From positions 8,406,001 to 8,470,000 of the forward strand of contig NC_084774.1 of the NCBI RefSeq assembly GCF_028858725.1: a stretch of DNA of 64,000 nt, read 5' to 3'. Origin of the DNA: Colius striatus. Its lineage: Eukaryota > Chordata > Aves > Coliiformes > Coliidae. The notes below the pieces were generated by a model. That model ran no database searches. It was not told where the DNA came from and saw only the letters and a list, made by a program, of their open reading frames with translations. Shown one piece after another: positions 10,870 through 23,700 of the stretch (position 1 is its first letter; the number at the start of each line of letters is the position of its first letter). A program made the position numbers and the translations under genes.

Positions 10870-13090
10870 ATTTGCATGTGTGAGTTGCTTTTCCACAGCT
10901 GCTGTAACCAGCAGAGTTGCAGCAACACTTGTCCACAAAGGGAAGGTCCAAACCAGCAAGAGGAGTGTGTAGTGCTGGTGCACTGGAGCTCGTGGGGTGG
11001 TTTGGAGTGGGAGACGGAGCCACAGCCCCTCTCACAGCAGAGGCACAGCTGGGACTGTTGTGTCAGCCAGGCCAGAACTATCAGGGAATACTTCCATGTG
11101 CAGTGCTGCATGTGCACCTCACAAACCACTTCCTGGTGGTGAACAGCTTCTACCTGTTCCCAAGAGAAAACTGAGCTCCTTCAGAGGCCAGCACCAGCAC
11201 AGCCAGCTGAGCCCCCCGCTGAGGGGTGCCATGGGGAGGGGGATCCCCATGGTGGGGGCTGGAAGGGCCCTGCAGAGCTCCTCCAGCCCAACCCCCTGCC
11301 AAAGCAGGTTCCCCTCCATCAGGGGGCACAGGAACATGTGCAGCCATCCTGGGGCTCCAGGCAGGGAGTTTCCTCAGGGCTGGGAGCGATGTGCACCCAG
11401 AGCCATCCCCACGTGCTTTCACTGAGCACCTCTGGGCTGCCCCAGGAATGAGCCAAAGACTGACCTGGTGAGCAGAAACTGATGCCCAGGGAACAGATCA
11501 ACTGCTGCTGCTTGCGAAGCTCCACCATGAGGTTTTCTTCCATGTGTGCAGAGGCTTCAGGGAGTGACTGAAGCATCTCCCTCACCCCATGTTCATCCTC
11601 GAGGCCAGGTCTGCAGTTGGACTCACAGAAGAAGCTGCCCCTGGGCAGAGCTGCTGCTGGGGTCTGATCCAGAGCTGCAAACACCATGCTGGAAGGGAAA
11701 GAGTTTGGGCTTCCTCAGCCCTGGGAGGGTTGCAGTGGCTCTGGCCCTGTGCCCAACCTGCCGAGGCCAGAAGCTTCCCTTTGTTAAAGCTCAACTGTTG
11801 AGTGAATCCCCTCTTTCCATGGAGTACTGTGGGGGCTGTGAACAAGGGTTTTACACAGTAAAGGCAAATGCAGGCCCTTAGGAAATGGAGGGTGTGTTGC
11901 TACAATTTGCTCCTGCAAAGTGAAGTTCCAGTTGAACATTGTTCTAGTGAAGCTGCTTATTAAAACCATTTGAATGACCTGCTCTAGGTGTTTGTCCTGG
12001 AGGAACCTGGGGGTTTGGGTTTAAGTAAAGACAAGGCAAGTCAAAGCCAGTTCCCCACATGAAACCACTCAGACTTCTCAGACTCTTTCCAGCAAAAGCA
12101 TTTGACTCCCCCAGACAGGGCCCAGCCCACTGCTGCCAGTGCTGTCATCTCCTGCCAGTGAGCAAACAGTTGATAAACACCAAGTTCTAGTCACTGGGTT
12201 CCACTACAACTACCACCCCTGTGGGAGCCTTTCAGAGCAGCACAGCCCACTCCTCTTCCCCAGAGCCCAGGAGCAAACCTCCCGGCCTCAGCCACGAGCG
12301 TCACTGACACCAGCTGCAGGAGCAGCCTGAGGTGCACAGAAGGGCAAAGAGCATCCTGCCCTCTCAGGAGCTTCTTTTGAGCACCCTGTTGAAAAGCTGG
12401 CACCTTTGTCAGTGTTGAGGCCCTTTTCTGGGTGTGATCTAGTTTCATCCTTAAGGCAACAGCAATTCCCTCAGCTGCCTGACAAACCCAAGCTCGGCCC
12501 AGCTTGTGCTGGCAGCAGAGCTGAATCCTGCTTTTGCCTGAAGGGGAGGAAAGGTGAATTCCCTCTCTCAGCACCTTTAACAGCCACCTGCTGCTCTCCT
12601 GCCACACACCCCCAGCACTGGCAAAGACATCAAGCTGGGCCAATACCAACGGGACAGCTTCCACAGCACCAACACACCCGAAGGGCTCCGAGGAAAGAGG
12701 CGGCAGCTCCCTCCCCATCGTACTCCTGTATTGCACCTTGTCCCTGCTGCTGCTCCTGGCCCTTCAGCCCCTCAGCACTGCTGCTGCTGCCTCAAACAAC
12801 GTTTCACGCAGGAGATGCTCCCTGCACGCAGGGATCAGCCCAACACCTCAGCCCCCTGGCACTGCCTTACAGCACCTGGCAGCAGCCAGGACACACCATG
12901 CTGGGAGACACTGCTCAGTCACCTGAGCAGCACAGGAACAGCACAAAGGGAAGAGCAGCACGTCCCAAGCTCTGCCTCTGACAGAAGCCACACGTCCAGG
13001 GCTGCACACGGGTGCTGGACAAGTGTCAGGACAAGGAAACCTCAGGAGGTGGCTTAGGAGAACCCAGGAGAGCAGAAGAGGACAATGGCA
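10870..13090. other. Convergent intergenic region between PLAGL2 and TM9SF4
   Basis: No coding exon or RNA gene was recognised. It holds one CR1 fragment (about 11236-11530) and otherwise unremarkable single-copy sequence between the 3' end of PLAGL2 and the more distal poly(A) signal of TM9SF4. Short open frames here lack family resemblance. Confidence 0.6.
11236..11530 (-). mobile_element. CR1 LINE 3' fragment
   Basis: The plus strand reads as the complement of a CR1 3' end: CTGCAGAGCTCCTCCAGCCC and CAACCCCCTGCCAAAGCAGG are the hallmark phrases of avian CR1 tails. It is truncated at its 5' side, as usual for CR1, with no reverse-transcriptase frame. Boundaries are approximate. Confidence 0.7.
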
Positions 13091-13092
13091 GA

Positions 13093-13098
13093 TTTATT
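13093..13098 (-). terminator. Distal candidate poly(A) signal of TM9SF4
   Basis: TTTATT on the plus strand gives AATAAA on the coding strand, about 1.7 kb after the TM9SF4 stop. It sits in an AT-rich patch that suits a 3' end. A nearer signal at 14650-14655 offers a short UTR. Confidence 0.4.
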
Positions 13099-14649
13099 TA
13101 CAGTGAGACACAAAGAATACATACATTAATTAAAAATTACAAAGAATACAGAGAAAACACTTCAGGGAAGGGAGAGGAACCAGTGCTGGCTAAGCCTCTC
13201 CCCTGGGGCTGGGGCAGAACATGACAGGAAAAAGAAATCAACTGAAATCTCAGAGTGACCTCAAATCAGAAGTGACACAGGCCTCTGGGCACAGCCTCCC
13301 TGCACAGGCCTCGCTGCCTTTTCCCACCCAGGACTCCTGGCTCATTAGACTTTGGCATGATGGGCAGCCACAGGAGCCCCTGGACAAGGCTGGGGAGGCT
13401 CCATGGCAAGGAGTCACCCCCTGGGCAGCCTCCCACAGGGCCACGGCCACTGTGAGACACAGCTCCTGGCAGGGACCTGCTGGAAACTTATGGCAACTGA
13501 GGTTAACAGAGCCCCAAACCCCTGATGGGTGCACATCAGTGCTGCTGACAGGGAAGGCTTTGGGCAGTCCTGGATTGGAAGGGGTTTGCCTGTGGCAGTT
13601 GGTTACTCAGAGGCCTCATTGGGTACAAACACCTCACTAAAAACCCTCTCCCCTGCAGCCCTGACTGAGTCCAGCAGGTCTGGGGAAAGGAGGGAGCCTT
13701 CACTGCACTGTGGAACCTTTTCACTGGTAAACTGAAGTGACCAGAATAGAAAAACCTTTTTAACCTCTTTTAACAAGAGCTGCCCAGGGGCTGATGCTGG
13801 CAAAGAGAGGAGCCCACCACAGCAGAGCCCCACCAGCCCTCCCAGGGCAGGAGAACAAGCTCCAGCTCCAGGGCACACACCTCCTGTTCCCTGGAGGTAG
13901 AGGATTGAGGAGAAGAGAGCAGCTGGAGCAGAGGGCAGGGAGGGCACAGCCTGCTCCTGGCCATGGGAGAGCCCCTGGGGGCCGCTGCCTCTGTCCCCAG
14001 CCCCTCTGCACACACTCACAGTGGCTCAGCCCACCGACAAAACACAGCCAGGTCGGTACCTCACACATCCCTCCAGTCCTGTCCAGCACCGGCAGCGACC
14101 TCACTCCCGCGGAGAGGGAATCCCCTCCCCCTCAGCCCTTCCTCCTGCTGAGGCCGGCGGGGGAGGAGCGATGCCGAGGCTCAGGGCTCTGCAGCGCTCT
14201 GGGCTGAAGTCGCACTTGCCAGGCTCCCAGTGGCTCCTCCAGCCCGCTGTGAACACGCCGCCGCCGGGGCTCAGGCTCCAAGCTCCTTTCAGTTTGCCAC
14301 AGTAAAGCTCCCTCCTCCGTGCAGGCAGGAAAGAAACCCGGCGTGATGGTTGTCTGAAGAGTCTCCCTGAATCCCAGAGCACCCGAAGGGGCTGGAAGAA
14401 AACGTTTCCACGAGTGCTCCCGCTGCCGTCTGAACTCCATTCGTCACCAATGTCACAACAAAAAAGGATGAATTAGCAAAAAGGGGGTTTTACTGACACA
14501 GAGGGACATCTCCCTGCTAAAAAACTCCCTCAGATATGGAACAGGATAATAAAGTTAAAATGCAAGGTATCTACAGACCCCTTTTCCCCCAGAAGTAGCC
14601 CAGAATCCATGTACACCGTGCCAAAGTCACATTCCAAAATGAGGAGCTA

Positions 14650-14655
14650 TTTATT
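14650..14655 (-). terminator. Proximal candidate poly(A) signal of TM9SF4
   Basis: AATAAA on the coding strand, about 120 bases after the stop codon at 14773-14775. Confidence 0.5.
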
Positions 14656-14772
14656 TCTCTCATGGCTCTCCCACTGGGTTTTGTTTCCTCAGGAGCTGGG
14701 AGGAGGAGACGTGCCCTTGGCTCCCAGGAGCCCAGGCTCAGAGGCAGCCGCTCGCCCTGGCTCTCTGCAGCG

Positions 14773-17700
14773 TCAGTCGATCTTCACGGCCGCGTAGATC
14801 TTGCGCACGAACATGTAGGCTGCGTAGAAGCCGATGGTGCCGGTGAGGAGCCAGAAGGACAGGACCATGAGGGCGGTGTAGCCAAAGTACAGTAAGGAAG
14901 GGATGAACTCCACGATATCCAGCTGCAACGGGACAGGAGGAAAACACGAGCGAAATGAAGCCCAGAGGGAAGAGGTGCCCAGAGCAGGCAGTGCCCTGCC
15001 CGAGGGGACACTGGGCAGAGAGGGGAGGGGAATCTCCACCCCCTTTGGTTCTCTACAGCTGAGGAGTGATCGATGCCCTTCGGGCTGCAGTGAGGGGACA
15101 CAGCTCAGCCTGGCACAGGGGCCTGGGCACTGCCCACCTTCCCTCCCCAGGGAGGGGCTCCTGAGCTGCCTTGGGCTGGCATGGGGACAGGTCAGGGCTA
15201 GGGAGTCCCCACCCCCTCCCTGCCCAAATCCCACTGTCTCCTCTAGAAAGGGGGCTCTCCCACACAAGAGAAGTGCCAGTACCTTGTTCACAAAGTAGAA
15301 GATGGCGTAGATGAGCACGTAGAAGGCGGATCCTCCTGACACCAGGAACGTCCTCCACCACCAGCGGTAATCCTGGCAGGGAAAAGCCTCCTTATCCCAC
15401 AGGGTCCTCTCCCTGTCACCGTCCCGGGCAGCTGTGACCCTTCTGGGACAGGGAGGACACCACCCATTTCCCTTCAGAGGAAAAGCACAGCTTGGGGCTG
15501 TGGAACTCTCTTGTCACACAAGTGTTTCCAGATGAAAAGTTGACAGTGAAGTGCCCCAGCACCTGCCCCTGAGGAGCACACACACCTCTGGCCCCACGCT
15601 GCACTCCCCATGGGGATGGAATCAAAGGGTTTCTTTGGGAAGAGATGGCAGCTCAGTGCCCTGCTCTCAGCTGCCACTTCTGGTACGAAACCACAGTTCC
15701 CAGCCTAGCAGATAATCAATAGCTTCAATTCTCCTCAAGTCAAGAGGTGTTCTGAGCAATCACCCTCCCAGAGCTGAGCCAACCTGGAGCTCTGCTGGGC
15801 TTTTCCCAGGAGCAAGGACCCTGAGCTACTGAAACTGCACGTGTGGGGATCTCACCTCAGCACAAAGCTGGAAGTAAACCATGACAATGCTGATCTGGGA
15901 GCACGATACCACCAGGATTATAAACACCAGGAAGAGAAAGCCAAAAAGGTAATAGAACTGGTTCTCCCAGATGGCCTGAAACAAAAGACAGAGCAGAAAT
16001 TTGTTTCCATCAATCAGTGAGCACGAGACAAACTTCTGGCAGCCAACCCAAGGGAAAAGGAGGAGCCCCCCAGCCTGGGGCCGACGGAACCACACATCTA
16101 ACGCGTTTCACAGCGTTGCTGCAGAGGAAGTAGCCTGCAAAAAGCTGCCCAAAGGCAGCTCTGAGATCATTTGTTCACCTCCCTCCATCACCCAAGCAAT
16201 GGAACAGCAACTTCCTCCCTGACCACAGAAGGAAAACCCAGGCAGCAGCTGGAATGGCTCAGGGGGTGCCCGAGACCACGGCCTCTCCTGACACAATGGC
16301 TCGGTCAGTTCTCCCCTTCACCACCACCCTCCAAATCACCAAGGAGGGGCCCACAGACATCTCTGGGTGTCTGCAGCAAGAGGACAGGATGAAGAGACCC
16401 ACAGCCAAGCTCTCTCTGGAGAGAACCTAGCAGCCCTTGCAGTAAGGACAGGAACAGGAGAGTGCTCCAGAGGAATCCTCTTTGGGAGCAGAGCGGGTTA
16501 AATGCTTACACTGAAAATGAAGAAGAGCTCGATGAACATGGCTCCGAAGGGCAGAATGCCAGCCATGAGAATCCTGCAGAGACACAGAGTCATGAGCAGC
16601 ACAGTAGGTTACAAACCCCCTGCCACCTCCCAGCACTCCTACCAAGAGCTCCACAGCCTCCCAGCACTCAAATTCCACCCAGCAAGTGGATGACCTACAC
16701 ACACGGTCATCCCACATCATCACCGTTGCACAAGGAAACACATCTGCTCTGTGGCTGTCCAGAGAGCAGCAGAAGGGGATGTTCAGCAGCCCAAGGAGAC
16801 TGAGGGCAGGAGGCTTAAACTCACCCAACGAATTTGTTCATGTACCACCTCTGCTCTGGGATCTGCCTGGGGATCTGATTGGTGCGGACGGGATTGTCAT
16901 ACGGCTGCTTGCGAAATCCAAAGTAGTAACCCAGGTAGACCAAGGGCAAGGAGATCCCAAACCACATGCAGAGCAAGGCCACCATGGTAGGGAAAGGCAC
17001 CTGGAAGCACACCAAGAGTCACAGAAGTGAGGCTGGCAGCCCACCTGGAACAGACAGCCCTGCCCCTCGCCCCCAGCCCAGCGAGCGCCGGGCTGACCGC
17101 GGGACCCACCGCTCCAGAGGAGTGTTTCCCCCAGATGAAACAGTTGAGGACGAAGCAGATGCCGAAGACAACGCCTGGATACAGGGTGGCTGTCTGCAAG
17201 AGCAACCATAGGTTAAGAGAAAACGCTTGACTGAGCAGCCAGATGTTGCTGGGACAGGGCAGATGTGGAGGAAGGATCCCCGGGGCTGCAGCAGTCACAC
17301 ACAGCTGGGCCGTGGGGAGGGCCTCAGACAATCCTCCTGCTTTACCACAGCATGTGCTCTGCTGTTTGCCCTTTCATGGGATTCAACCCACACCACAAAT
17401 GTGTGTGGAGTTATCTGCATCTGTTGCAAATCTGGATAAGCAGCACAGGACCCCCCAAGACTCACACAAAAGGCTCCCTTCTTCCATCGGTGTCCTTTCA
17501 GAGTCCGGTACAAGCGGCCAGCAAAGAATCCGCCAAAAACCCTGGAGAGAAACAAAGCCAAACCAAAGGAAATGGGCTTCCACAGCTGGGGAGAAGAGGG
17601 GCAGAGAGGAGAGCACTGCTGTGGGAGCAGCAGACACCTACCCCATGAACATGAAGAGAAAGCAGGCGGTTGTCATCAGCGCACCCCGGCTGGAAGGCGA

Positions 17701-20700
17701 CAGCATCCCCAGCATAGCGACAACTGCGAGGGGGGAAGGGACAAAGGGCAGGAGCTGTGAGGGACATGCCAGGCAGCAGCTGGAGAGCAGTCCAGCTCCT
17801 GAGCAGGCCACAGCCACCTGGAACCTCTGCCTTCTGCACACACCTCGCTTCCTTCAAAGCACAATCACCCCCAGCACTGAGAGAAGCAGCTACTGCTTTG
17901 ATCTCAAGCTACAGACCACACTTTAGCCATGGCTTCACCTGAGATTTGGGCAGGTGCAGCTCAAAGGTAAGGCACACATGTGCTGAAGTCTCCTGGCCCT
18001 CCATCACCCAGGGCTCATACATTGGTAACAGGAAACATAATCACCAAAGGATGTTTTCAGCTGGGGAACTCAGAAATGCTGAGCACAGGCCCATCACCTT
18101 GCCCAGCTCACAACAGCAAGCAGCCTGCTGCCTCCTCACCCAAGTGAGACGATCATAGGGTGAAGTGATACAGGAGAACAAGAGAAAAGAGCCTCAAGTT
18201 GCACCAAGGGAGGGTTTGGTTGGAGATTGGGAACAAATTCTTCCAGCCCTGTCTCAGGCTGCCCAGGGCAGTGGGGGAGTCCCCATCCCTGGAGGGATCC
18301 CAAAGCCATGGAGCCGTGGGGCTGAGGGACATGGGTTAGTTGTGGCTGTGGCAGTGCTGGGTTAAAGGTCAATGATCTTAAAGGTCTTTTCCAACCTAAA
18401 GGGTTCTGGGATTCCACAACTCGATGTCAGTGGGAGCTACAAGTGCCCTGGGGCATCATTGCTGCTCTCCCCACAGCGCCCCCATGCAACATGTGCCACT
18501 TACAGATGACAATCAGGATCATACAGAAGAGCTGGATTCCAGACCCCAGGAGAGAGCTGAGGATCATGGGGTACTGTGGAGGCCTGAAGACATCTCCATG
18601 CACAAGTTTCCAACCAGATTCCTCCATGGTATCTTCCTGTACCAACAACAGGGAAAGAAGGTTCTTTAGCTACCACGTGCCAGTGGAAATTCAGGTCCCA
18701 TCCCAGGTTGTTCTACAGAACTGTATCACTATAAGTTAAATCTCTTTCCTCTTGGGCTTAACACAGTCCAGGCCTGAAGTGCCAGTGCAGGGCACAGGTT
18801 TACAGAGCTGTCTGCAATCATTACTGAGGTCTGCAGACATCTGAACCAGGAACGCTGATGTATGCACAGCACCAGAGCTGTGCTGACAGCCCCTAGGGCT
18901 CAAAGCAAAAGAGGGGCAAGGAAGGAGACACCACATCCAAGATCCCTCCTCATTTGGGCTTCCCTCCCTCCCTGATCCCAGCCCTGAGAGTGAACACATA
19001 CAATATCATCTTCCTTGTTGTAGTTGGCAATGTCCTTGCGGAGGGTGCGGATGATGATCATGCTCAGGATGCCTGGAAACAAGCACAAAGCCCGCTGAGG
19101 GCAGGAGCTCCCGCCTGGCTGCGCTGCTCTCACGCTCCACCAACACACTTCTGGTGAGCAGGAGAGGCCCTCACTCATTAACCATCTCTCCCAGCCCGGA
19201 GCAAGGACAGAAACACCTCCCCAGGGAGCGAGGAAGGCAGCAGTCCAGCAGGAACAGGGCACTGTGGCTTTCCTGTGGGTTTTCCTCCTTGAACAGACAT
19301 GCAAGGCATGTGTTAACCACACTCTGCTTCCTCAAGTACCCATCAGAGGGCAGGAGGAGGTCACTGCCCAACCCCACGGGATGCTGCCTGGCCCAGGAGG
19401 TTTGATGTGCCCCCTGTCCATTCCCTGCCCCTTCTGACCGTGTTCAGACACAGCTGCATCGCCCTCGAGCTACCTGCAGCTGAGGCCTCAGACAGTTCCC
19501 TGCAGATTCATGGCAAAGCCTCAGCCCACACAGCTCACTCACCTGACAGGAAAAAGACAACCACGACGGAGTTAATGATGGAGAACCAGTGGATCTGCAC
19601 GTCACTCATGGTCAGGTACGTGTCCCAGCGAGAAGCCCACTTAATGTCACTCTCCTGAGAGAGGAGCAGAGCTCTGTTCATACCAGCACAGCCCCAGTGC
19701 CCTCCACAACACCCCTGTGCCAGCCCCAGCCCACCGCTGCCTCACCTCCCAGTGGACAGAGTAGGTGAAGAGCAACTGGTTCTCCTTGGAAGGATCTATT
19801 TCCTGAGGGGCAGAGCCTGTGGCCTCGGGCAGGGTGCACATGTTCTTCTCATCAGCCTTCAAGTCTGTGAGGGGAAGCACAGATAGGTCAGCCCTCCCCT
19901 CAGGCACCACCTCCTGCCCATCACCCTGCCCTGAGTACCCTCAGGGCACCCCAAAGCCTTTGGAAATGCTTTTCATCCCTTCCTCACCTGCCTAGCAGTT
20001 TGCTGAACTATTCTTCCACAACAGTCTCTAAGGAAAGCTGTGTGTGGGGTTTTCCTTGACTAGGAGGATAAAAGCCAGAAGCTCTGAGGCCAAGGATCTG
20101 GACCATGAGCAGAGCTTCTATTGCACGACAGGCTGAGGAACAAGATCTCTCCAGAGAGCCTGCTGTGGCCAGAGGAGAGCTGCACAGGGTGATATACACA
20201 ATGGACAACTTCCCCTCAAGATCCCTGTTCCACCCTGGCCTCCTTGAGGTAGGAATGTTTCCCCCTAACCATCGTTTTTAACATCCAGTCTCCTCAGAAC
20301 AGTTCCAGATGTTCTGTGGGTCTCTGGACTAGCATGTAGTGTCCCAGTGGGGGAGATCAGGGCCATGACAAGAGCTAGAGGCCATGCACACTTCATGCTA
20401 GATGACCAGCCCCCAAACTGCAATGGTTTTCTATGAATTGTTTGTCCAATGGCTGCATTTCAAGGCTCACTCTCTACTTTTAATCCTTCCTTAAGAACAA
20501 AGGGGTTTATTGTCCTTACCACTCAGCCTCCTTCATTTCTGTGCCCTGAGATCAGAACAGAAGCACCAACTGGCACCCTGACACATCAGTAGCATTCAGC
20601 TCTCGGTCTCACAAGAGATTCTTCTCCCCTTGCCCCTCTCCAGAAGAATCTCTCACCTTCTAGTTTAATGCTTTGAGGGATCACTTCAAAGCGCACGACC

Positions 20701-23700
20701 CTGTAGGTTGGCTCCTGGTTCTCTTCCACATCCTCTCTGTGGTAGTAAAGGATGAAGGAGAGGTGGTTGTGCAGGTAGAACTAAAACAGATGGATATTAA
20801 AGAACATGTTAGCACCCTGAGGGAGGAGTGGGCAAAGTTCAGGAGCAACAACTGCAGAAAGCAGCTTCAGCACAGAAGTCTGAAGGCTCCAACTACTCCC
20901 AGATATGTTGTGCTACAGAGCAAGATCAGGCTAATGCTCCCCAAGGGCAAAAGAAGCAGAAGAGAGAAGAGAGCTGGTGAAAAGGCAACACCTCAACCAC
21001 CCCCAAGCATCAGGGACAACATTTTGGTCTATCTCTGGCCTGGAAAACCTCACATCTCAACTCTCAGCCATGCATTCAGCACCATCACCACAAAGGTCAC
21101 AAAGACCTCAGCAGCTACAGCCCTGTGTTTCCTGCCTGCTGCTCCCACCAGGCAGACAAACATCACTCAGAGTTGGGGCTGCAGCTCTCAGAAGGCTCTG
21201 ACATCACCTGTGCCATGACCCCAGGCTGGCACAGCAGGTTCATTCACCCATGACAAGTGCTGGGGCTGCATGTGCCACACAGTGTCTGTAAGGCAACAGG
21301 TCCTCTGGGGCACAGCCCTGGGAGACACCCACAGGGATGCACGTGACGAGCTTCCATTTGGAAACTTCAGCAGGTGTCCTCCAAGAAACACTTCACTCTT
21401 CTGAAGGACAAGATGCTCCAAGCCACCCAAAGATCAGACAGCCTTTGGGGTGTGCTGCCCTTGCTCTGCTGAGGGCAAAGCACCGCAGGAGTTTGCCCAA
21501 GGCCATGCAGTGACTCAGAGCTAGTGCTGCTGCCCATCAGAGCAGTCACCTCCTTCCAACAAGGGACGGGCCTCCTGCTCACATTTCCACCCACTATAAA
21601 ACGTTTTGGTTGCAATCCCAATCCTGGCACTCCCTGAGTAGCCTTCTAAAGGCCTCTGACAGTCTCAGAGCTCCTCCAGGCTCCCTCAGACAGCAGCTGG
21701 ATTCTCTACCTTGTTACCATCCATGAACCCAAGCCTGTATCCGTGCTCGAACTGCACATCCTTCTCCTTCTTCTTCTCCTCTTCCTCACGATTGGAATAG
21801 AACTCCAGCCGTGTAGCCACGGGGAGGTTATCAGCAATGCTGAAAACACACATTCCAGGTCAAATTTGTCCACAACACAGAATCCCCACCGAGACAAACC
21901 CACGCCTGAGGCGACTCACAGGTGGACGTAGTAATCTTCCCTGATGCGCTCGGCCATCAGCTTGCTCTGCTCCACTGTGAGAGTCACTGGCTTATTGTGG
22001 AGGTTGCACAGAACTTCACATTTCTTCTCCATGTTCATGGAAACCTCGAAAGGTGTGTTCACAATCCTGTCCCCCCGAAGAACCTCACCTGGAAAACAGG
22101 AAAGGAGGAGCAGGGGTGAGGGAGTGCCAGCGGGAGGGAGCGTCAGGCTGCTCACCATCAACTCTGCCCTGGGGCTGCCAGCTGCTTGCCACACACTCAG
22201 GGATAAAACCAAAAGAGTTCAGTTGTTTTGTTGGAATTTCCAAGCTCTGCCATAAAGCCGCTTACATGCCTTCAGGAAAGGTGCTTCCTCTTTCCAGCAC
22301 GTGGACATCCCAGTTTGCAAACAGTCAGTACATAACAAGTAAGAGGACTTGTTCCACAAACAGTCTATTTGAGGTGACACCTGCAATTGCTTTCAGCCCT
22401 GTGAACATTCCCAGCCCCAGCTGGGCAGAGACAGCCCAGCACTGCTGGGGAAGGGGCTGCTCCAAGGGTACATACCCAGATTTTCAGCCTTGTAGGTGAT
22501 CTTCGTGGGCCGGCAGAAGGGCAGGGAGTAGTACTCATAGGGCAGCTGGGTTCGTGAGCTGGTGAGCTTCACAGCCTGGAGGGACAACAGAGAATCATCC
22601 CCAGGAAAGACCTCTGACAGTTTTCTATCCCCCCAGCATCAGCCAGAAGCTGAAGTTTGCTTCAAGACACCTCCCATCCAGCTCACTTTTGGAAGCTGTT
22701 AGATCAAGAAGAGAGACAGAGGTCTCCAGCTTCCCGTCCTTCTGCACAACTCTCAGCTGTTCATTCTCTACACTTCGTCCACAGAGAAACACTTGAAGAA
22801 GTTACTTAGTGGTGGATTCTTTCACAAGGTTATGGCTCAGTGGAGTCCTCAGAGACAGGAGGAGCTCACAGGAGAGTCACATTTCAAACAAGACCACAGT
22901 TATTTCCTCAAGAAAGCTGTTCATGTCACACTGGCCCTTGAGGTCTGAGCTCCAGTGACATGAAGAGTTCAGCAGTTTTTATCTGAGGGAGGAAAGGCAG
23001 AGAGCCACCAGCCTGGGGAGACAAACCCCAAGCACTGCTGGAGAGTTGCCACACACAGCCCAGGCCACAGCTGCACCAAAACCAGAAGCGTTGTGTAACA
23101 CAGGCAAGTTCACTCCTTGGAAGGGCCTGACCAATGTGCCAACTTGCCTTGTTGCTTCAGGAAGCATTTGGCTCCTGAAATCCCTTTGAGAACAGCCATC
23201 CCAATACTTCCTTCCTCTGGGAAGCTTCTTGTAGCCACAGGCAAGTCTCACTTGCTTAAAAATAGCCCATGTCTGGCAGCCTGTGGCCAACAGGAAAACT
23301 GTGCTGTGCCTCCCGTGGGAGCAGCCAGCCTCAGCACCCCAAGGGGGCTGGATTTTGCTGAGACAGAGGCCACAGCTTTAGAAAAACAAATGAAATGGGC
23401 TATAAATTGCTGATGTCTGGAAGCAAAGGCTGCCCTCCTCCCTTAGGGGTGAGGCAGATCCAGCATCCACAGCCAGCAACGCTGCATAGGACATCTTCAG
23501 CAAGCCTGGGCTGTGAGACCTGCAACACTCAAGGACAAAAGCCTGCACTTGGAAAGGGTTTATCCTGGATCTCATCTGACTTGGAGACAGAAAACTGAAC
23601 AGGTTTGATTCAAGCCACATCTTCATTCCTCCACGGACCTACCACCTACAGGCCCATCCTCTAAAAGCACCTGGAGAGTCACTGTGAGGCTGGGCAAAAA

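Larger units (their letters stand above)
3150..10870 (+). other. PLAGL2: PLAGL2 transcription unit (approximate limits)
   Basis: Inferred extent of the PLAGL2 mRNA. A non-coding first exon ends at the donor 3198|3199 in the CpG island. Intron 1 is about 2.7 kb. Exon 2 probably begins at 5928, after the acceptor tgtgattgcag, and carries the start codon. Exon 3 begins at 7040 and runs through the stop at 8261. The 3' UTR is about 2.6 kb and includes a minisatellite; it probably ends after AATAAA at 10845-10850. The long 3' UTR fits the mammalian gene. The transcription start and poly(A) site are inferred from signals only. Confidence 0.6.

Noticed and set aside
14430-14640. AT-rich stretch below TM9SF4 with a TGTCACAAC start, considered as a long terminal repeat
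   Set aside because: No matching partner, primer-binding site or known repeat end is visible; it fits TM9SF4 3' UTR.
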